Source: Apiotrichum sp. Y4204 (Eukaryota > Basidiomycota > Tremellomycetes > Trichosporonales > Trichosporonaceae). From it: DNA of 64,000 nucleotides. The DNA lies in the NCBI GenBank assembly GCA_025531455.1, contig JAMYHL010000018.1, forward strand, positions 248,001 through 312,000, written 5' to 3'. The position numbers were made by a program, and so were the translations under genes. The notes under the pieces were generated by a model, which saw only the letters and a program-made list of their open reading frames with translations, ran no database searches and was not told the DNA's origin. Positions 30,473 to 41,476 of this stretch are shown here, in pieces; within the stretch, counting starts at the first letter, position 1; each line of letters opens with the position of its first letter.

Positions 30473-32266
30473 TGGCGAGAGGGGAGGATGAATGCGGAGA
30501 TGGATGAGGCCTGTGACAATGTGACGATGAGGTGGTGAGAATTAAGATGCCAAGTGTTTGATGACGACCTCGTCACGACGAGTGTCAGCTCGTCAATCAC
30601 AGAGGCAATCAGAGGGAAGAGAAAGACGACAATGGCCCGAATCACCCTACAGGACACCACACATTCTCCAACACAGACAAGCGAGGTGAGGCGCACAATC
30701 AACCCGCGCCCTGGGCCGCCGCTGGCTGGGCGCACTGCCGCCCACGGCCCCAACAACTTCAATGAATTCAAGGTGGCTCGGAGGGGGGACCCCACCATTT
30801 CCCCGCACACCTGGCAGTAAATCCGCCCTACGGCCGACTCCGGTCCTCAAAAGATACCCGACCTCGGCTGTTCTGGCAAGGCAAACGTCCACATTATACA
30901 CATTATAGCCGCGACGAATGGGGCCCGGCACATTATGTAAGCCCTATTTTGCTGGGTCCAGGTGCATGGCAGCGACAATGTCGTGCATGTTCTCACTGTT
31001 TACTACTGTGCATCCAGAGCTTCAGAAATCTAGAGATCCCCAGATCCAGAGACTTAACATTCCTTAACAATCTACGAACATTCATAACGGAGGTAGTGCT
31101 GGTGATGCCAGTTCTTGCAGAGGGCGATACGATACTCGATCCGGCGTTGACACTACTTACATTAAATGCAGTGGAAATATTAAGCGCTATTTCACAAGGG
31201 CCATGTACGAAGGTAGGCTAAAGGCCTAAAGGCAGTGTGCAAACAGCGTCCCATCATGCTCACAAGAACGAGGTTCTGATATTCTGACCGGATCTGATAC
31301 GAGCTTCTTGTCCCGTCAGTCTACTGAAGTGAGAAGATTAATTCACTGAAAAATCCGGCGTGTCATGGAACGGCCTCCGGAGCCTACAAAGCTACAATTG
31401 TCCACTGGCATCCTGTCCTGCGAGGGACCCGTTGTCCTTGATGGCCTTCATGTCCTTATGGCTTCAAGCGGTCATCCAACCCTCGGCTGTCATTGAAGTA
31501 CATGCATCTGACAGTTCCAAAATGAGATGAAACCATGAAGGCCTGAAAGTCCCCACACCACGATCCTAAAAGCGTCGCCTCTTTCGAGCTCTCCTCCATA
31601 ATTGACGGGTTGCTGCGGGGAGCATTTCGCGTTCTCTCTGAGAAACGACAGTCCATGGTACTTCCTAACCTTGTCAGAGTTGACGACCATAACTAGGACC
31701 CAGGCATGCCTCTTACTACAGAGAGCGCGTCACGCGTGAGTCCAGACCTTTTCTTTCGACGTTTACAACACAACTCGGGACTTGATTGAGTGCACCGGTG
31801 GCTGTTGCGAGTCGGTGAACTCGGAGAGCGTAAATGCCGACCCCAGGCATGACATGCCGGACAGGCAGCTCTTGGCACTTCAGTTATACCCAAAGTGGCC
31901 AGTGGGGTTCGGTGTCGGCCATGACGCACCCAATTTGAGAAATAGGAATACGTTCACGACCGCGGTCATGACGCAACCTGACTGATTGATGACCCGGTGA
32001 CCCAAAGATCCAAAGACCCGTGGTATATCCGCAATATCCACAATGGTGGCTTGCCCCTCGGCCATTTGCCATTCCCACCCACTCGTCATCATCGTGCACC
32101 CCTACAGTCACCGCTGTACAACATTCATATACAGTACTACTGTTCACTTCGCGACCACCGTATCACTGAACAACTTGACACTGCTCCAACTGCCCATCGT
32201 TTCTTGCCCTCCACCTAGTCACTTCCCACGACCACACGCACTGTCCAGTTATTCCTCGCGTTCACA
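30473..32266. other. Long intergenic region, no gene seen
   Basis: Serves as the upstream region of the leftward zinc-cluster gene and the rightward dienelactone hydrolase gene. Open frames are short and show no family. The last 100 bases are pyrimidine-rich leader. Confidence 0.5.
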
Positions 32267-33478
32267 ATGTCCAACGCTCAGGAAACTTCCACTGCTGGGG
32301 CTACCTGTTGCCCTCCGCAGGCTCCTCCCCCAAAGGTGGCCCACCCCGTTGCTTCCAAGGAGGGGTACGAGCTTCGAGGGAACATCGAGCCTGTAGGCGA
32401 CTTTGAGAAGGTTTATGTGGTAGGTTCAGGGGACCGGCTTTTTGAAACCGCAACTCATCCACCGAATAGACCGGCCCCGACGACGCCAAGCATGCCATTG
32501 TGGTCATCTACGACATCTTTGGGTTTTGGTGAGTGACTTGATCGTCCACGGCACCGGGTTTTTATGCTAATGCCGCAGGGAGACGACCCAGCGCGTGAGA
32601 CTAGACTGTGTACTGATAGATCTAACGGCGCAGGGTTCTGATCTTTTGGTGTCCCATCTGCTTCTCACATCGCCCCACAAGGTGTTCATGCCGGATGTTT
32701 TCCGTGGCCACCCATTCCCACCTGAGAAGGACGGCGACAAGGAGGCACTCGCCAAGTTCTTTAAAACCACGTAAGGCTTCTGATAGATGCGTATGAAATC
32801 TGACAACTAGGGCCAAGCTTGAAGACCGACTCCCAGAGGTGGTCAAGTTCGGCAAGTTCCTCAAGAACAAGTTCAAGACGGTGTCCATCATGGGCTACTG
32901 CTGGGGTGGGTACCAAGGTCATGAGTGCACGCAGTCTGATTATCGAAAGGTGGCAAGCTCACGTTGATGGCGCTGGACTCTGATGCCTCGCCATTCTGCT
33001 CCGGAGCCATCATCCATCCAGCAATGATCGCGAATGAGGACGGGGACAAACTCGCCCGTCCCCTCGGGTTCTTCCCCAGCAAGGACGAGCCGAAGGACGT
33101 CGTGGACCACATTGTCGCGGCAATGAAGAGCAAGCCGTTCGCGAAAGAATGCGAGTACCACTTGTACAGCACAGTGTAAGTGACCTTGGTCTTGGTCCCA
33201 CCACCTCGGCTCCGTGCCATCGAACATCACCGGTGCCTCGGCACGCACACGGAACCCACTGCGCTCATCTTGCGGTGCTGCTCCTTCATCATGAGGAGCG
33301 TTATTTCTGTCTTCTACCTCCCCCGCCGCGCAAACTTTCCTTGCCACACATCACTGAGACTAGGCACCATGGTTGGGCAGCCGCCCGTGCGAATCTCAAG
33401 GACCCGGAGAACCGCAAGCAATATGACGACGTGTATCAACGTCTGGCCGACTACTTCGCGCGAGTGAACACCGCATAA
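32267..33478 (+). CDS. Dienelactone hydrolase family protein (AIM2-like)
   Basis: Model: join(32267..32419, 32470..32528, 32579..32594, 32634..32770, 32811..32905, 32950..33175, 33364..33478), 266 residues. Family hallmarks: AIVVIYDIFGF after the first strand, PDVFRG, the nucleophile elbow GYCWGGKL with Cys152 in place of Ser, the Asp-bearing strand about ANEDGD/FFPSKDE, and the catalytic His in HHGW (230-233). Dienelactone hydrolases cleave cyclic esters in aromatic breakdown; fungal AIM2-type members are cytoplasmic and of unclear substrate. Exon 3 is only 16 nt (it supplies most of WETTQR) and the last intron is 188 nt, four times longer than the others. A Cys-Cys-Pro-Pro motif lies in the N terminus. 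Convergent with the eS7 gene. Confidence 0.9.
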
Positions 33479-33691
33479 ACGCTTGGACGGGCGGTCCAAT
33501 GATCAGCGCGCATTGACCTGCCCGTTATTCGTCTGGATGAAACTCAGTCAGGACCAGGATTTAAATGGAACGTTCGCCTCTACTTCTGATAGACGTGTGA
33601 AGTACAGCAGCCGGGTAGAGCCCGGCACGCAAAATGCATGTGCCTGTCGTAACTTTACACCCTCTCTACATGACAGTAACGAAGGACTCGT

Positions 33692-34505
33692 TTACTCGGC
33701 GGCCTGAACGGGGAACTCGAAGACGACGTCCTTTCCGGCAAGGGCGCGGTAGACGGACGAGAAGGTGTCGAGCTTGTACTCGAGCTGGTTCTGGTCCTTG
33801 GCGTCAAGGTAGACACGGATGAGCTTCGAGCCGTCGGTGGCGATGCGAGTGCGCTTGCCAACGATCTCCGAGGGGAAAACGAGGTCCTCGAGGATCTTCT
33901 CGTGGACGGCGGTGAGGGTGCGCGAACGCGGGCGCTTCTGGCCGAGCTTGGCGTTCGAGTTGCGCTTCTCCTTGGGGAGAACGCGGCGCTGCGAGAGGAA
34001 GACGATGTACTTGTCCGAAAGCTTCTTCTCGAGCTCGCGAGTGAGGCTGTTGACGTGCAAAATTTTGGCATTACGACGGCGTGGGCGAGAGGAGATAAAA
34101 ACCTTGTCAGTGTGTGTCATCTAACCAGGGCGCCATACCCGGCACATCCAACCCAGGAAAAGCAGAGGGAGGTGGCCCTAAAAAGGACCTCCGTCGACCT
34201 CTGGATCGCCAATGGGGCCGGATGTGCTCGGGGACGAAACAAAAGAGAAAAAAAAAAACTTACCGCTGCTGGATCTTGGAGAAGGCCTTGGCCTGGGGAA
34301 CGGGGACGAAGACAACAACGGCCTTCTTGCCGCCCTTGACGTCAACCTCCTTCGCAGACGAGATCTGGAGGGGGGCGAGCTCGGACTTGAGGTCCGCAAC
34401 GTTGTTCTGGAGGTCGAGGAGGGCCTGAGCAATCTGCTGCTCAACCTCCGTGGGGGGAGTGTTGGGGGCGGCGGCGGACCTCGCGATCTTGCTCTGGAAC
34501 GACAT
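33692..34505 (-). CDS. RPS7: 40S ribosomal protein eS7 (RPS7)
   Basis: Minus-strand model: exons 34505..34264 and 34046..33692, 198 residues. A small-subunit ribosomal protein required for 18S rRNA maturation. Recognisable segments are [16 protein letters not shown] at the end of exon 1, joined directly to [25 protein letters not shown] in exon 2 (quoted in part), as in yeast and human eS7, then the C-terminal [19 protein letters not shown]. The 217-nt intron is long for this genome and begins gtaagt followed by a T-rich stretch. I found no clear box C/D or H/ACA snoRNA in it. ATG 34505 has an A at -3 and matches the usual N terminus. The long frame through the intron (ATG 34120) is a shadow. 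Confidence 0.95.
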
Positions 34506-35202
34506 TTTGGCTGTTTGTTAGTCGGAGGTCGGTAGCGTCGACGATGATGACCGCCTTGTCGTGATGGGCCGCAGCATGTACTCACCTCTCAGGCTTTTGA
34601 AGGATGAAGACTCCCAACATGTTGCATTGGATCGCGAAACAACAGCACGCGGCCGACCCGCCAGCCACTGGCGACAGCGAGCAGCCCTGGTTGGAACGAC
34701 CCTCCGTGACTGTGCTCGTGTGGTAAGGAAGGTCGAACGGGAGTAAAACGTCCCAATGCAGAGTGCTGAAATTTCTGTTGGTCGACCTCCGCTTTGGTGC
34801 CACAGTCGGGAAATGCAACGTGGCAGCTATAATCCCGCCTGAGCTCGATTGATTCCGTTGCCGTAATGGCGGCCCCTGCCGATGTGCCTTTCCTTGCTGG
34901 AATCCTAATCAACTAATCTTTATATAATTTGATCGTCATGGATAGAGCGGATAGCACCTTCAACACAATGCACACTGTACACTGCACACTGTAGGAATGC
35001 GTCACGTGTTTTATCTACCCCGTGGGGGAATGTCCGATATGATTGTGTGACGTGAACAAACGGGAGACGAGAGGGACATCGCAAGTTTCCTTCGACCTTT
35101 AAACTTCGTGTCTCTTCAATCTCCAACTTGAACCATCAATAAAGACCATTCTGTCGTCGTCCTTCAACGTCCAGTCCTCCAGGTGGCGCGGCTTTTTGAA
35201 GG
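34506..35202. promoter_or_regulatory. Divergent upstream region, RPS7 / GT32 glycosyltransferase
   Basis: 697 bp between start codons. It contains a short direct repeat, acactgtacactgcacactgta (about 34972-34993), and no reliable coding frame. No specific ribosomal-protein promoter motif could be assigned. Confidence 0.4.
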
Positions 35203-37091
35203 ATGATCATCGCAATGCTTCGACCCGTCGCTCGAAGACTGCGTACTTCTATTCACGTGAAGGTCGGAATAGTCCTGACCATAATCGGGCTTATACTGCT
35301 GAAATGGTGGATGACTCCGCGTCTCACGTTCGATATTTTGGAGCAGGAGGCAATATGGAACGCCCCGCGAGATGATGTGGCTCAGCGATATGAGACAAGG
35401 CGAACGTCGATAATACAGTCGGAATCATATGATCCTCACACGGTTGCGAGAGCCGTAGGGTCACCGCCATGGACAACTGAAGGGTACCCTTCTCTCGACG
35501 CCGGCCCCGAAGTCTACGCAGGTCGACTAGGCAGCTTTGCGTATGATTTTCTCACTATCGCGCCTATGCGGAACCGTCTTGACCATGCCGTAGGACGGGT
35601 GCTCAAGCAGGTTCCTCCAACAACTGCTTCGTTCCCTCGGAAGCTCTACTCGACCGGCCGGTTCGGTGACGCTGGTGTTCCAGACATGTTTCGTTTGTGG
35701 AGCGCACTATTGCCACTCCCACTTGGGGGTGATCTTGAAGACCGCGTCCCAGAGACCGAGTGGGCAGATCCAGCCCGTATCGGAGCGCCCTGGACGGTCG
35801 TTATCGCGGACGAGAGCATCATGGCAACACAGCTTTCAGCCTGGATCGGAGAGAGCGTCTCCAGGGGATCTGGCCGGTTTACGAATCTATGGCAAAAGTT
35901 GGCACCAGGTCCTCGGCAGTTCCATGTGTTCAAGTGCGTGTGCGGTAAGGATGACTCTGACATCAGGTACATGGCCATGCTTTTTGAAGGCGGTCTGTTC
36001 GCCACCACAGATACTGTCGTAGGTGGCAACAATTCACAGGGTGCACGGCTAACGAGAAGCCCATCGCACATCCGTATCTCTGGGGATTAGGGGCCAAGTC
36101 ATTGCTGCATCCTGACCTCGAGCTGATCAGATCCGTTCTTATGGAGCATGCCTCGTCCTCGGATTCCACTCACCGCCGCCTGTGGGAGCGGTCCGTTCCC
36201 GAAGATCCGACCAGGTGTACTCTGGCTGCAGGTGTGCATGAGTGTACCCACGGCAACGACAATGGTCTCCGGAATGAGACCCATGTTGTTGGACATTCAT
36301 ACGACGGACCGCATCTTCGGAGGCGAGGACTGTTTATGAGGGGGACTCGACAACCAGACGAAACAACCTCCATTCTTTCCCCAGAGGTCAACTTGGTAGT
36401 CGCTATTGACTGGGATATACATCCTGGAATCACACCCATCAGCTGGGCACAATGGGCCATACACAAGTTTAGAAGCAGCCTAACGGATGCTGGCCCTCGC
36501 CGTAGCCTGCAGCTTTCGTCTGACATCATCATGGTGAGCGGAAGAAAACCAGTTGTGTATGTTAACAGTAGGCCAAGCCCTACCATCCTGTATTTCTGGA
36601 CACCTTGGCTACTATATCGGCTCAAGTCGATGATGGAGATCTAGATTCCATGGACCCTGTGAGACACTGCATGAAAACAATTCTAACAGCAGCCTGACTT
36701 GAACGGGAGCGGACCGTTTACGGATTCGGTACTCCGCTATCTGCTCGTGCGATATGGCGTAACTCCTAAGCATCTACGAAATCTTAGCGGACCTGTTAGG
36801 TTTGGGGATGTCTTGTGAGTCGCACTCTGTGGTAGAATCGCTGACGACAGAGTTCTGCAGCCTGAAGCCATGTCTGCGCCGCTAGCGGCGGTCGACAGAA
36901 TGCTCACATACGTACAAGAGTTCTTCCCGACATTGCCAGGAAGCGGGGTCGCCCAAGCCATTCCTGACCACTCATTGTGGTACTGGGGTGTGGGTTTCCG
37001 GGCATGGTGGAGTGGTGGAAATCGCGTTGCAAGTCGTATCCCAGGGACAGACGAAGGGGAGGATGAAGACAGCCAACTCATCAGGAGGTAG
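35203..37091 (+). CDS. GT32 (OCH1-like) Golgi glycosyltransferase with an altered DXD motif
   Basis: Model: join(35203..36018, 36060..36533, 36572..36658, 36693..36814, 36851..37091), 579 residues. A short basic cytoplasmic tail and one membrane span (about residues 19-36) give the type II topology of Golgi glycosyltransferases. The catalytic core follows the GT32 pattern: KDDSDIRYMAMLFEGGLFATTDTV, then PYLWGLGAKS, VNLVVAIDWD, AKPYHPVFLDTL, GPFTDSVLRYLL and VRFGDVLVLQPEAMS. In the usual GT32 motif GG-I-Y-x-D-x-D the first Asp is Thr268 here; only Asp270 remains, so metal/sugar-nucleotide binding may be weakened or rearranged. The stretch of exon 2 before VNLVVAIDWD (residues about 300-390) does not resemble the family and may hide another intron. 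Mannosyl transfer in cell-wall or capsule glycan synthesis is likely but not proven. Confidence 0.75.
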
Positions 37092-37988
37092 TACATTGAT
37101 GTCTTCGAAGGGACAGTGTTATACGGCAAAGAGTAAACGACCTTCACTTCACGAGAAAATACAGAGCAAGCCATGTTGTAGTGTCTTTAAGCAGTCGATA
37201 GTGATGCGGACATTGATACCCGGATCTTCGGGAATGTATTTTCTACCACGGACACGTATGGTACAGTACATGCATGGTACTTCCATGCTCCCCGTCGTTG
37301 CATCAGGATCTCAGGGAATTGCATGAGCTGGAACGGGGCAGGGAAAGGACAAAGACATCGCATCAGCATATCAGCATCGAGTCTGACATGGTTGTGGACT
37401 GTGCTCGGAGCCTGTGTCGAATGCGTCGCTTATTTTGAAAACCATATCGCCGACGGTTTTGCAGGTGCCACCCCCATATCTCCGCGGGATTTAAAATTAG
37501 AAGGAGACCTGTGGCCCCGCCACCCACCACCCATTTTGAAGGTGGCGACTCCCTGAATACGACTGGTCATATGGACAGAGAGCCGCAGAGCCTACCCGCA
37601 TTAGAGCTGAGGCCGGTAAGACCATAGTGGAGTGGTAGGAGGGGGAAAGAGGGCCCGGGCGGGTTTTCGCTTGCTGGCTGGCTGTCAGTCTGCCGTACCA
37701 GCCTAGAGTCCCACCACACGGCCCAGAGTCCCCCACTGTGCGTGCGCGGTGTGCGAGTGTCCTTGTGCGCCATCCTTCTGAGTCTTTGTACGACCTCCAT
37801 CCCGTCAAGCAACAGTGAGTCGGCCCCCGCCAACAGCGACCAGCAGCCCGAGTCCAACCCCGAGTCCGCGTCCGCGAGGCGATCAGCGCCATATTTCGGC
37901 CATCACATTGGGCCGATGCTCGCGGACGAAGAGGCTGCTGTGTTGAAGGATTGGCTTGGGAAACTGTGATGCTGACGATACAGAAAAA
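37092..37988. other. Intergenic region, upstream of RPL19
   Basis: No supportable gene. A short frame at 37742-37969 with a hydrophobic start begins with GTG, not ATG, and overlaps the probable RPL19 leader. Confidence 0.45.
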
Positions 37989-38959
37989 ATGGTGTCCAAC
38001 CTCTCCCAGCAGAAGCGCCTGGCTGCGTCGGTTGCCGGTGTCGGCAAGCGCAAGAGTGAGTATGATGGAAGTGCATCGCGGCCATCGTGGATTGCAGACG
38101 GAACAGACACGCGGCGGCGGATGCACATCGGGCGACATGGGCGTGGGAAATGGTGGAGCGGGAGCGCCGTCGGCTGAGCGAAAGCAGCGACTTCTTCGTC
38201 GTGTTCGCATTGCGTGTACGTCTCACGACACACGTCTGGCGAGACTGGGCGAGACTGCGCACAAGGATTGTTGAGAATCGCCTAGATGGATGGCCGCAGC
38301 ACACCTCAAGTTCCTCTCTACTTTTGCTAACATCACAGTCTGGCTCGACCCCCAGGAGGCCGCCGAGATCGCTCAGGCCAACTCGCGCTCCGGTGTCCGC
38401 AAGCTCCTGAAGGACGGCCACATCATCGTCAAGCCGACCCTTATCCACTCGCGCGCCCGCACCCGTGAGCACCTCGCCTCCAAGCGCCTTGGTCGCCACA
38501 CCGGCGCCGGTAAGCGCAAGGGTACCGCCGAGGCCCGTATGCCCACCAAGGTTCAGTGGCTCCGTCGCATGCGTGTCCTCCGTCGTCTTCTCCGCAAGTA
38601 CCGTGAGGCTGGCAAGATCGACAAGCACCTGTGGGTATCGAATCGAGTCCCAGGAGACTTCTCGGATCCGAAATTTCGCGGAAGGAGTCTCCAGGATCCG
38701 AGTCGCGCTACTGCCAGACGCTGACCTCAGCTACCACTCCCTTTACCTCAAGGCCAAGGGTAACACCTTCAAGAACAAGCGCGTTCTTATGGAGCACATC
38801 CACAAGGCCAAGGCCGAGAAGCTCCGTACCAAGCACCTCGCCGACCAGATGGAGGCTCGCCGCATCAAGAACAAGGCTATGCGCGAGCGTCGTGCTCAGC
38901 GCCTCGCCGAGAAGCGCGCCGCCATTCTCGAGGTCGAGCGCGAGGAGGAGCAGCAGTAA
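37989..38959 (+). CDS. RPL19: 60S ribosomal protein eL19 (RPL19)
   Basis: Model: join(37989..38055, 38339..38630, 38731..38959), 195 residues, the normal length. A large-subunit protein near the exit tunnel that also bridges to the small subunit. Diagnostic segments are [64 protein letters not shown] and [20 protein letters not shown]. The Arg/Lys/Glu-rich C-terminal helix is complete. Intron 1 is 283 nt and intron 2 is 100 nt, long for this genome; intron 1 ends with a good branch point (gctaac) and cacag. In-frame ORFs continuing past 38630 are intron read-through. It lies 4 kb from RPS7 on the opposite strand. Confidence 0.95.
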
Positions 38960-39187
38960 GCGTCGTTGCATACTGCCTTTGTAGGATAGTCATGGAGCCC
39001 AAGGGGTTTACATTGCACTGCACTGTCGGGCCACACATGTTCTCTTCCTATTGAGTAGGATGTGTTGCGGAAGGCAGGAGCGAAAGTCTGAGGCACTGAG
39101 GCAACATTAACATCGTCAACTACAGAGTGTGGTGCTACTTTGCTATGAACCTGGACAGCAAGATGCTAGGGGACCTCGGGGGGACTC

Positions 39188-40565
39188 TTACAGGACGTCT
39201 TTGAGACTGGTCTTGGCACTGCCCCGCTCAAGTGGCTTGGGCTGAGTGGGCGAGGGCCTCCAGCCCACGAAGAAGATCATCTGGAATGTTGCAGGAACTG
39301 TACCGTCTTCGTTACCGTACAATTCTGTGGGGGAAAGTCAGCGGTTCGGTGGCGCGAGAGACAAAATATCGTCACCAGGCCTACCCTTGTAAATCGCTTC
39401 AGTGGCAATCAAAACATCGCGGCTGATCTGGGACCTCCGTCCGAGAATAGCATTGGACTCGCCCATGTCGCGCAAGTCCGCAATCAGCTCCCACATAGAA
39501 GGATAGTTGATTGTGACATCGTCCGTATCGATGGTGGTGAGGGTGAAGCCAGCCCGGTTCAATAACGAAGGAGCATCCGTTGGGTCTGTAGTCAGGCGCA
39601 CTGAAGCGAACATAAGAGAACCTACTGATCATTGGGCTGACACGGTTGGCGATACCACCCCGCCGCTCTTGCTCAGCCAGTTGCAGAGACGTCCGGAGCT
39701 CAAAGAGAGTGTCGCCTCCAAGGACGGCTCCAATGAAAACACCATCCGGTCTCAGAAGATGACGTATCTGTGTGAATGAACCTTCATGTCAGAACCATTG
39801 TCACAACTCGTGCAGCAGCATTCTCACCAACGATATCTCCCACCCAATGCAGACCACCGGCACTGACAACCGCGTCGATAGTCCCCGCCAAGGGCGCGAT
39901 CTTGGGATCGTTCAAAAAGTTTGAAGGTGACGCCTCAATCCTCTCAACAGGGTCTGACTGGTGAGTGGAGTCCATGACCAGTTAAGCTGCAGAGCTCACA
40001 TGCGAACGACTCGTCGTTGTCGCGGTTCAACGCTTCCAGGCTGGGCTCGACCATGATCCAGCGGCGCTTCGTTTGACCAACAACGCCCGGACCCTCGGCG
40101 GACGGATGCAGGTTGTCGCCAAGCACGTCCTGAAGCATACGGGTAAGCTGTCCTGCATGGGATGACAGTTCCACAAAAGACGATGGCGGCACTTTCAAAT
40201 CCTGACATTATAAGCATTTTGTCTCTGTGCAATGACGAGAATGACCTCACCTCGACGCGTTCACAGATTCTGTCTGCAACCTCTTCTCGAAGGTAGTCCA
40301 GAACAGATGGTTCAGATCCGCCCGCGTTTGCCTCCTCTTGAAGACGAAGGACGGCACGATCCCGTTGACGGAATTTCGCAGGCTCATCAAACACCTCATA
40401 GGCTGTAGCCGGCGGAGGACTGTCGGGCGACAACGAGGCATATGTGCGATGGGCTGACCGAGACGCTGCTGTTGCCGAGGCCGTAGCACATGCGGTTGGT
40501 GCAGAAGCACCGCTCACCAGACGCCTAGCCGCGCCTTGACGGAGAGCCAGATGACGAAGAAACAT
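39188..40565 (-). CDS. NDUFAF5: Mitochondrial complex I assembly factor NDUFAF5-like
   Basis: Minus-strand model: exons 40565..40251, 40201..40000, 39953..39828, 39781..39626, 39585..39385, 39324..39188; 378 residues. NDUFAF5 is a mitochondrial methyltransferase-fold protein that hydroxylates an Arg of a complex I subunit during early assembly. The N terminus (RHLALRQGAARRLVSG) is a typical matrix-targeting peptide. Family segments are YEVFDEPAKFRQRDRA, DYLREEVADRICERVE, DAVVSAGGLHWVGDI, IRHLLRPDGVFIGAVLGGD (with the following TLFELRTSLQLAE), LLNRAGFTLTTIDTDD and ATFQMIFFVGW. The usual motif I appears degenerate (SSFVELSSHAGQL instead of a Gly-rich D-x-G-x-G), which is unusual and may affect SAM binding. 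It is divergent from QCR10 and convergent with RPL19. Confidence 0.9.
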
Positions 40566-40909
40566 CTTTGTGACGAGTATGCAGTGTGAGACGGAAGATG
40601 TGAACCGTGATTCTCCTAATGCTGGTCTCCATCAATCTTTCGAGCTGGACGACCGAGGTACCGAGGGTCAACCTCCACTCCCGACATGTCCGCGCCCAAT
40701 TATCAGACACAGTGCAGTTGCAAATATGACACTTGAAAACTCCACGTAATTATTTTCTCTTATTAGGCATTGGCCTGGTGCCTTTGCCTTCCCGCCATTC
40801 CCTCGCCTCGCTCCTCGGCGCCGTGCCCGCTTCGTTCCGAACGCAATTGGCCGACAACGATTCGTTCTCTTTCAACACCACCTCTACCCCAGTCGTCGTC
40901 GCCATCGCC
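40566..40909. promoter_or_regulatory. Bidirectional promoter region, NDUFAF5 / QCR10
   Basis: Only 344 bp separate the start codons of two genes serving respiratory complexes I and III. A ttattttctcttatt segment near 40747-40762 is locally AT-rich. No specific HAP or CCAAT site is certain: one CCAAT-like word (ccaatt) occurs at about 40692, and attgg at about 40846. Confidence 0.5.
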
Positions 40910-41476
40910 ATGCCCTACCAGCTCAAGTTCCACGGCCAGCCCGTGAGTACACTGCGGCACCCAACGCGGGCAGAAATCCATCGATCGTTGCATGCTCGGT
41001 GGTGCGCGCGGAGAACGCGATCCACAACTTGACGATCAATTGGCTGCCGTTCCGCAACACTTGTAGCAGCTTGGCTGACTTTCACAGCACATCGGCCGCT
41101 TCTCCCCCGAGTACGCTTTGAATACGATCGTCTTATACGAGTACTGACCATGCCTTCACTCTTCGTTTTGCACGACTGTCCTTAAACACTCTACCTCGAG
41201 CAGGTTCTTCCGTCCTTTCGGTCCCTCGGCCCTGTTCTGGGGCGCTGGTGCCGGCTTCGCGGTGACTCTCTTCCTTAGCTCGGTTCCTCTCTTCAAGAAG
41301 GATGTTCTCCAGAAGATTCCCGTCGTGCGTATCAATAAGTGGACTTGAAAGCTGGTTGCAGTTGGCTGACGTTTCCTAGATCAACGACTACTTCACCGGT
41401 ATGGCCTGTCGTCGCAGGCATTTCGAGATGCTGACATGTACCAGACAAGACCCCCGACGCGGACAAGCCCTTCTAA
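40910..41476 (+). CDS. QCR10: Cytochrome bc1 complex subunit 10 (QCR10-like)
   Basis: Model: join(40910..40942, 41088..41110, 41204..41324, 41380..41398, 41445..41476), 75 residues in five exons. A small single-span subunit of mitochondrial complex III, placed near the Rieske/cytochrome c1 site. The sequence shows IGRFSPEFFRPFGPSALFWGAG, whose GAGAGFAVTLFLSSVPLF part is a membrane helix (about residues 31-50), then KKDVLQKIPVINDYFTDKTPDADKPF (in pieces). The ending I-P-x-(x)-D-x-T-P-x-x-D-K-P is the family signature. Exons of 23 and 19 nt are inferred from donors/acceptors and give exactly this conserved ending. Size and topology fit the family. Divergent from NDUFAF5. Confidence 0.85.

Noticed and set aside
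33692..34120. Separate 142-residue start for the second half of eS7 (Met-Thr-His-Thr)
   Set aside because: These N-terminal residues come from intron sequence. Conserved eS7 joins KIQQR directly to LTRELEKK by splicing.
37742..37969. 75-codon frame with a signal-peptide-like start upstream of RPL19
   Set aside because: The first codon is GTG and the frame overlaps the RPL19 leader; no ATG.
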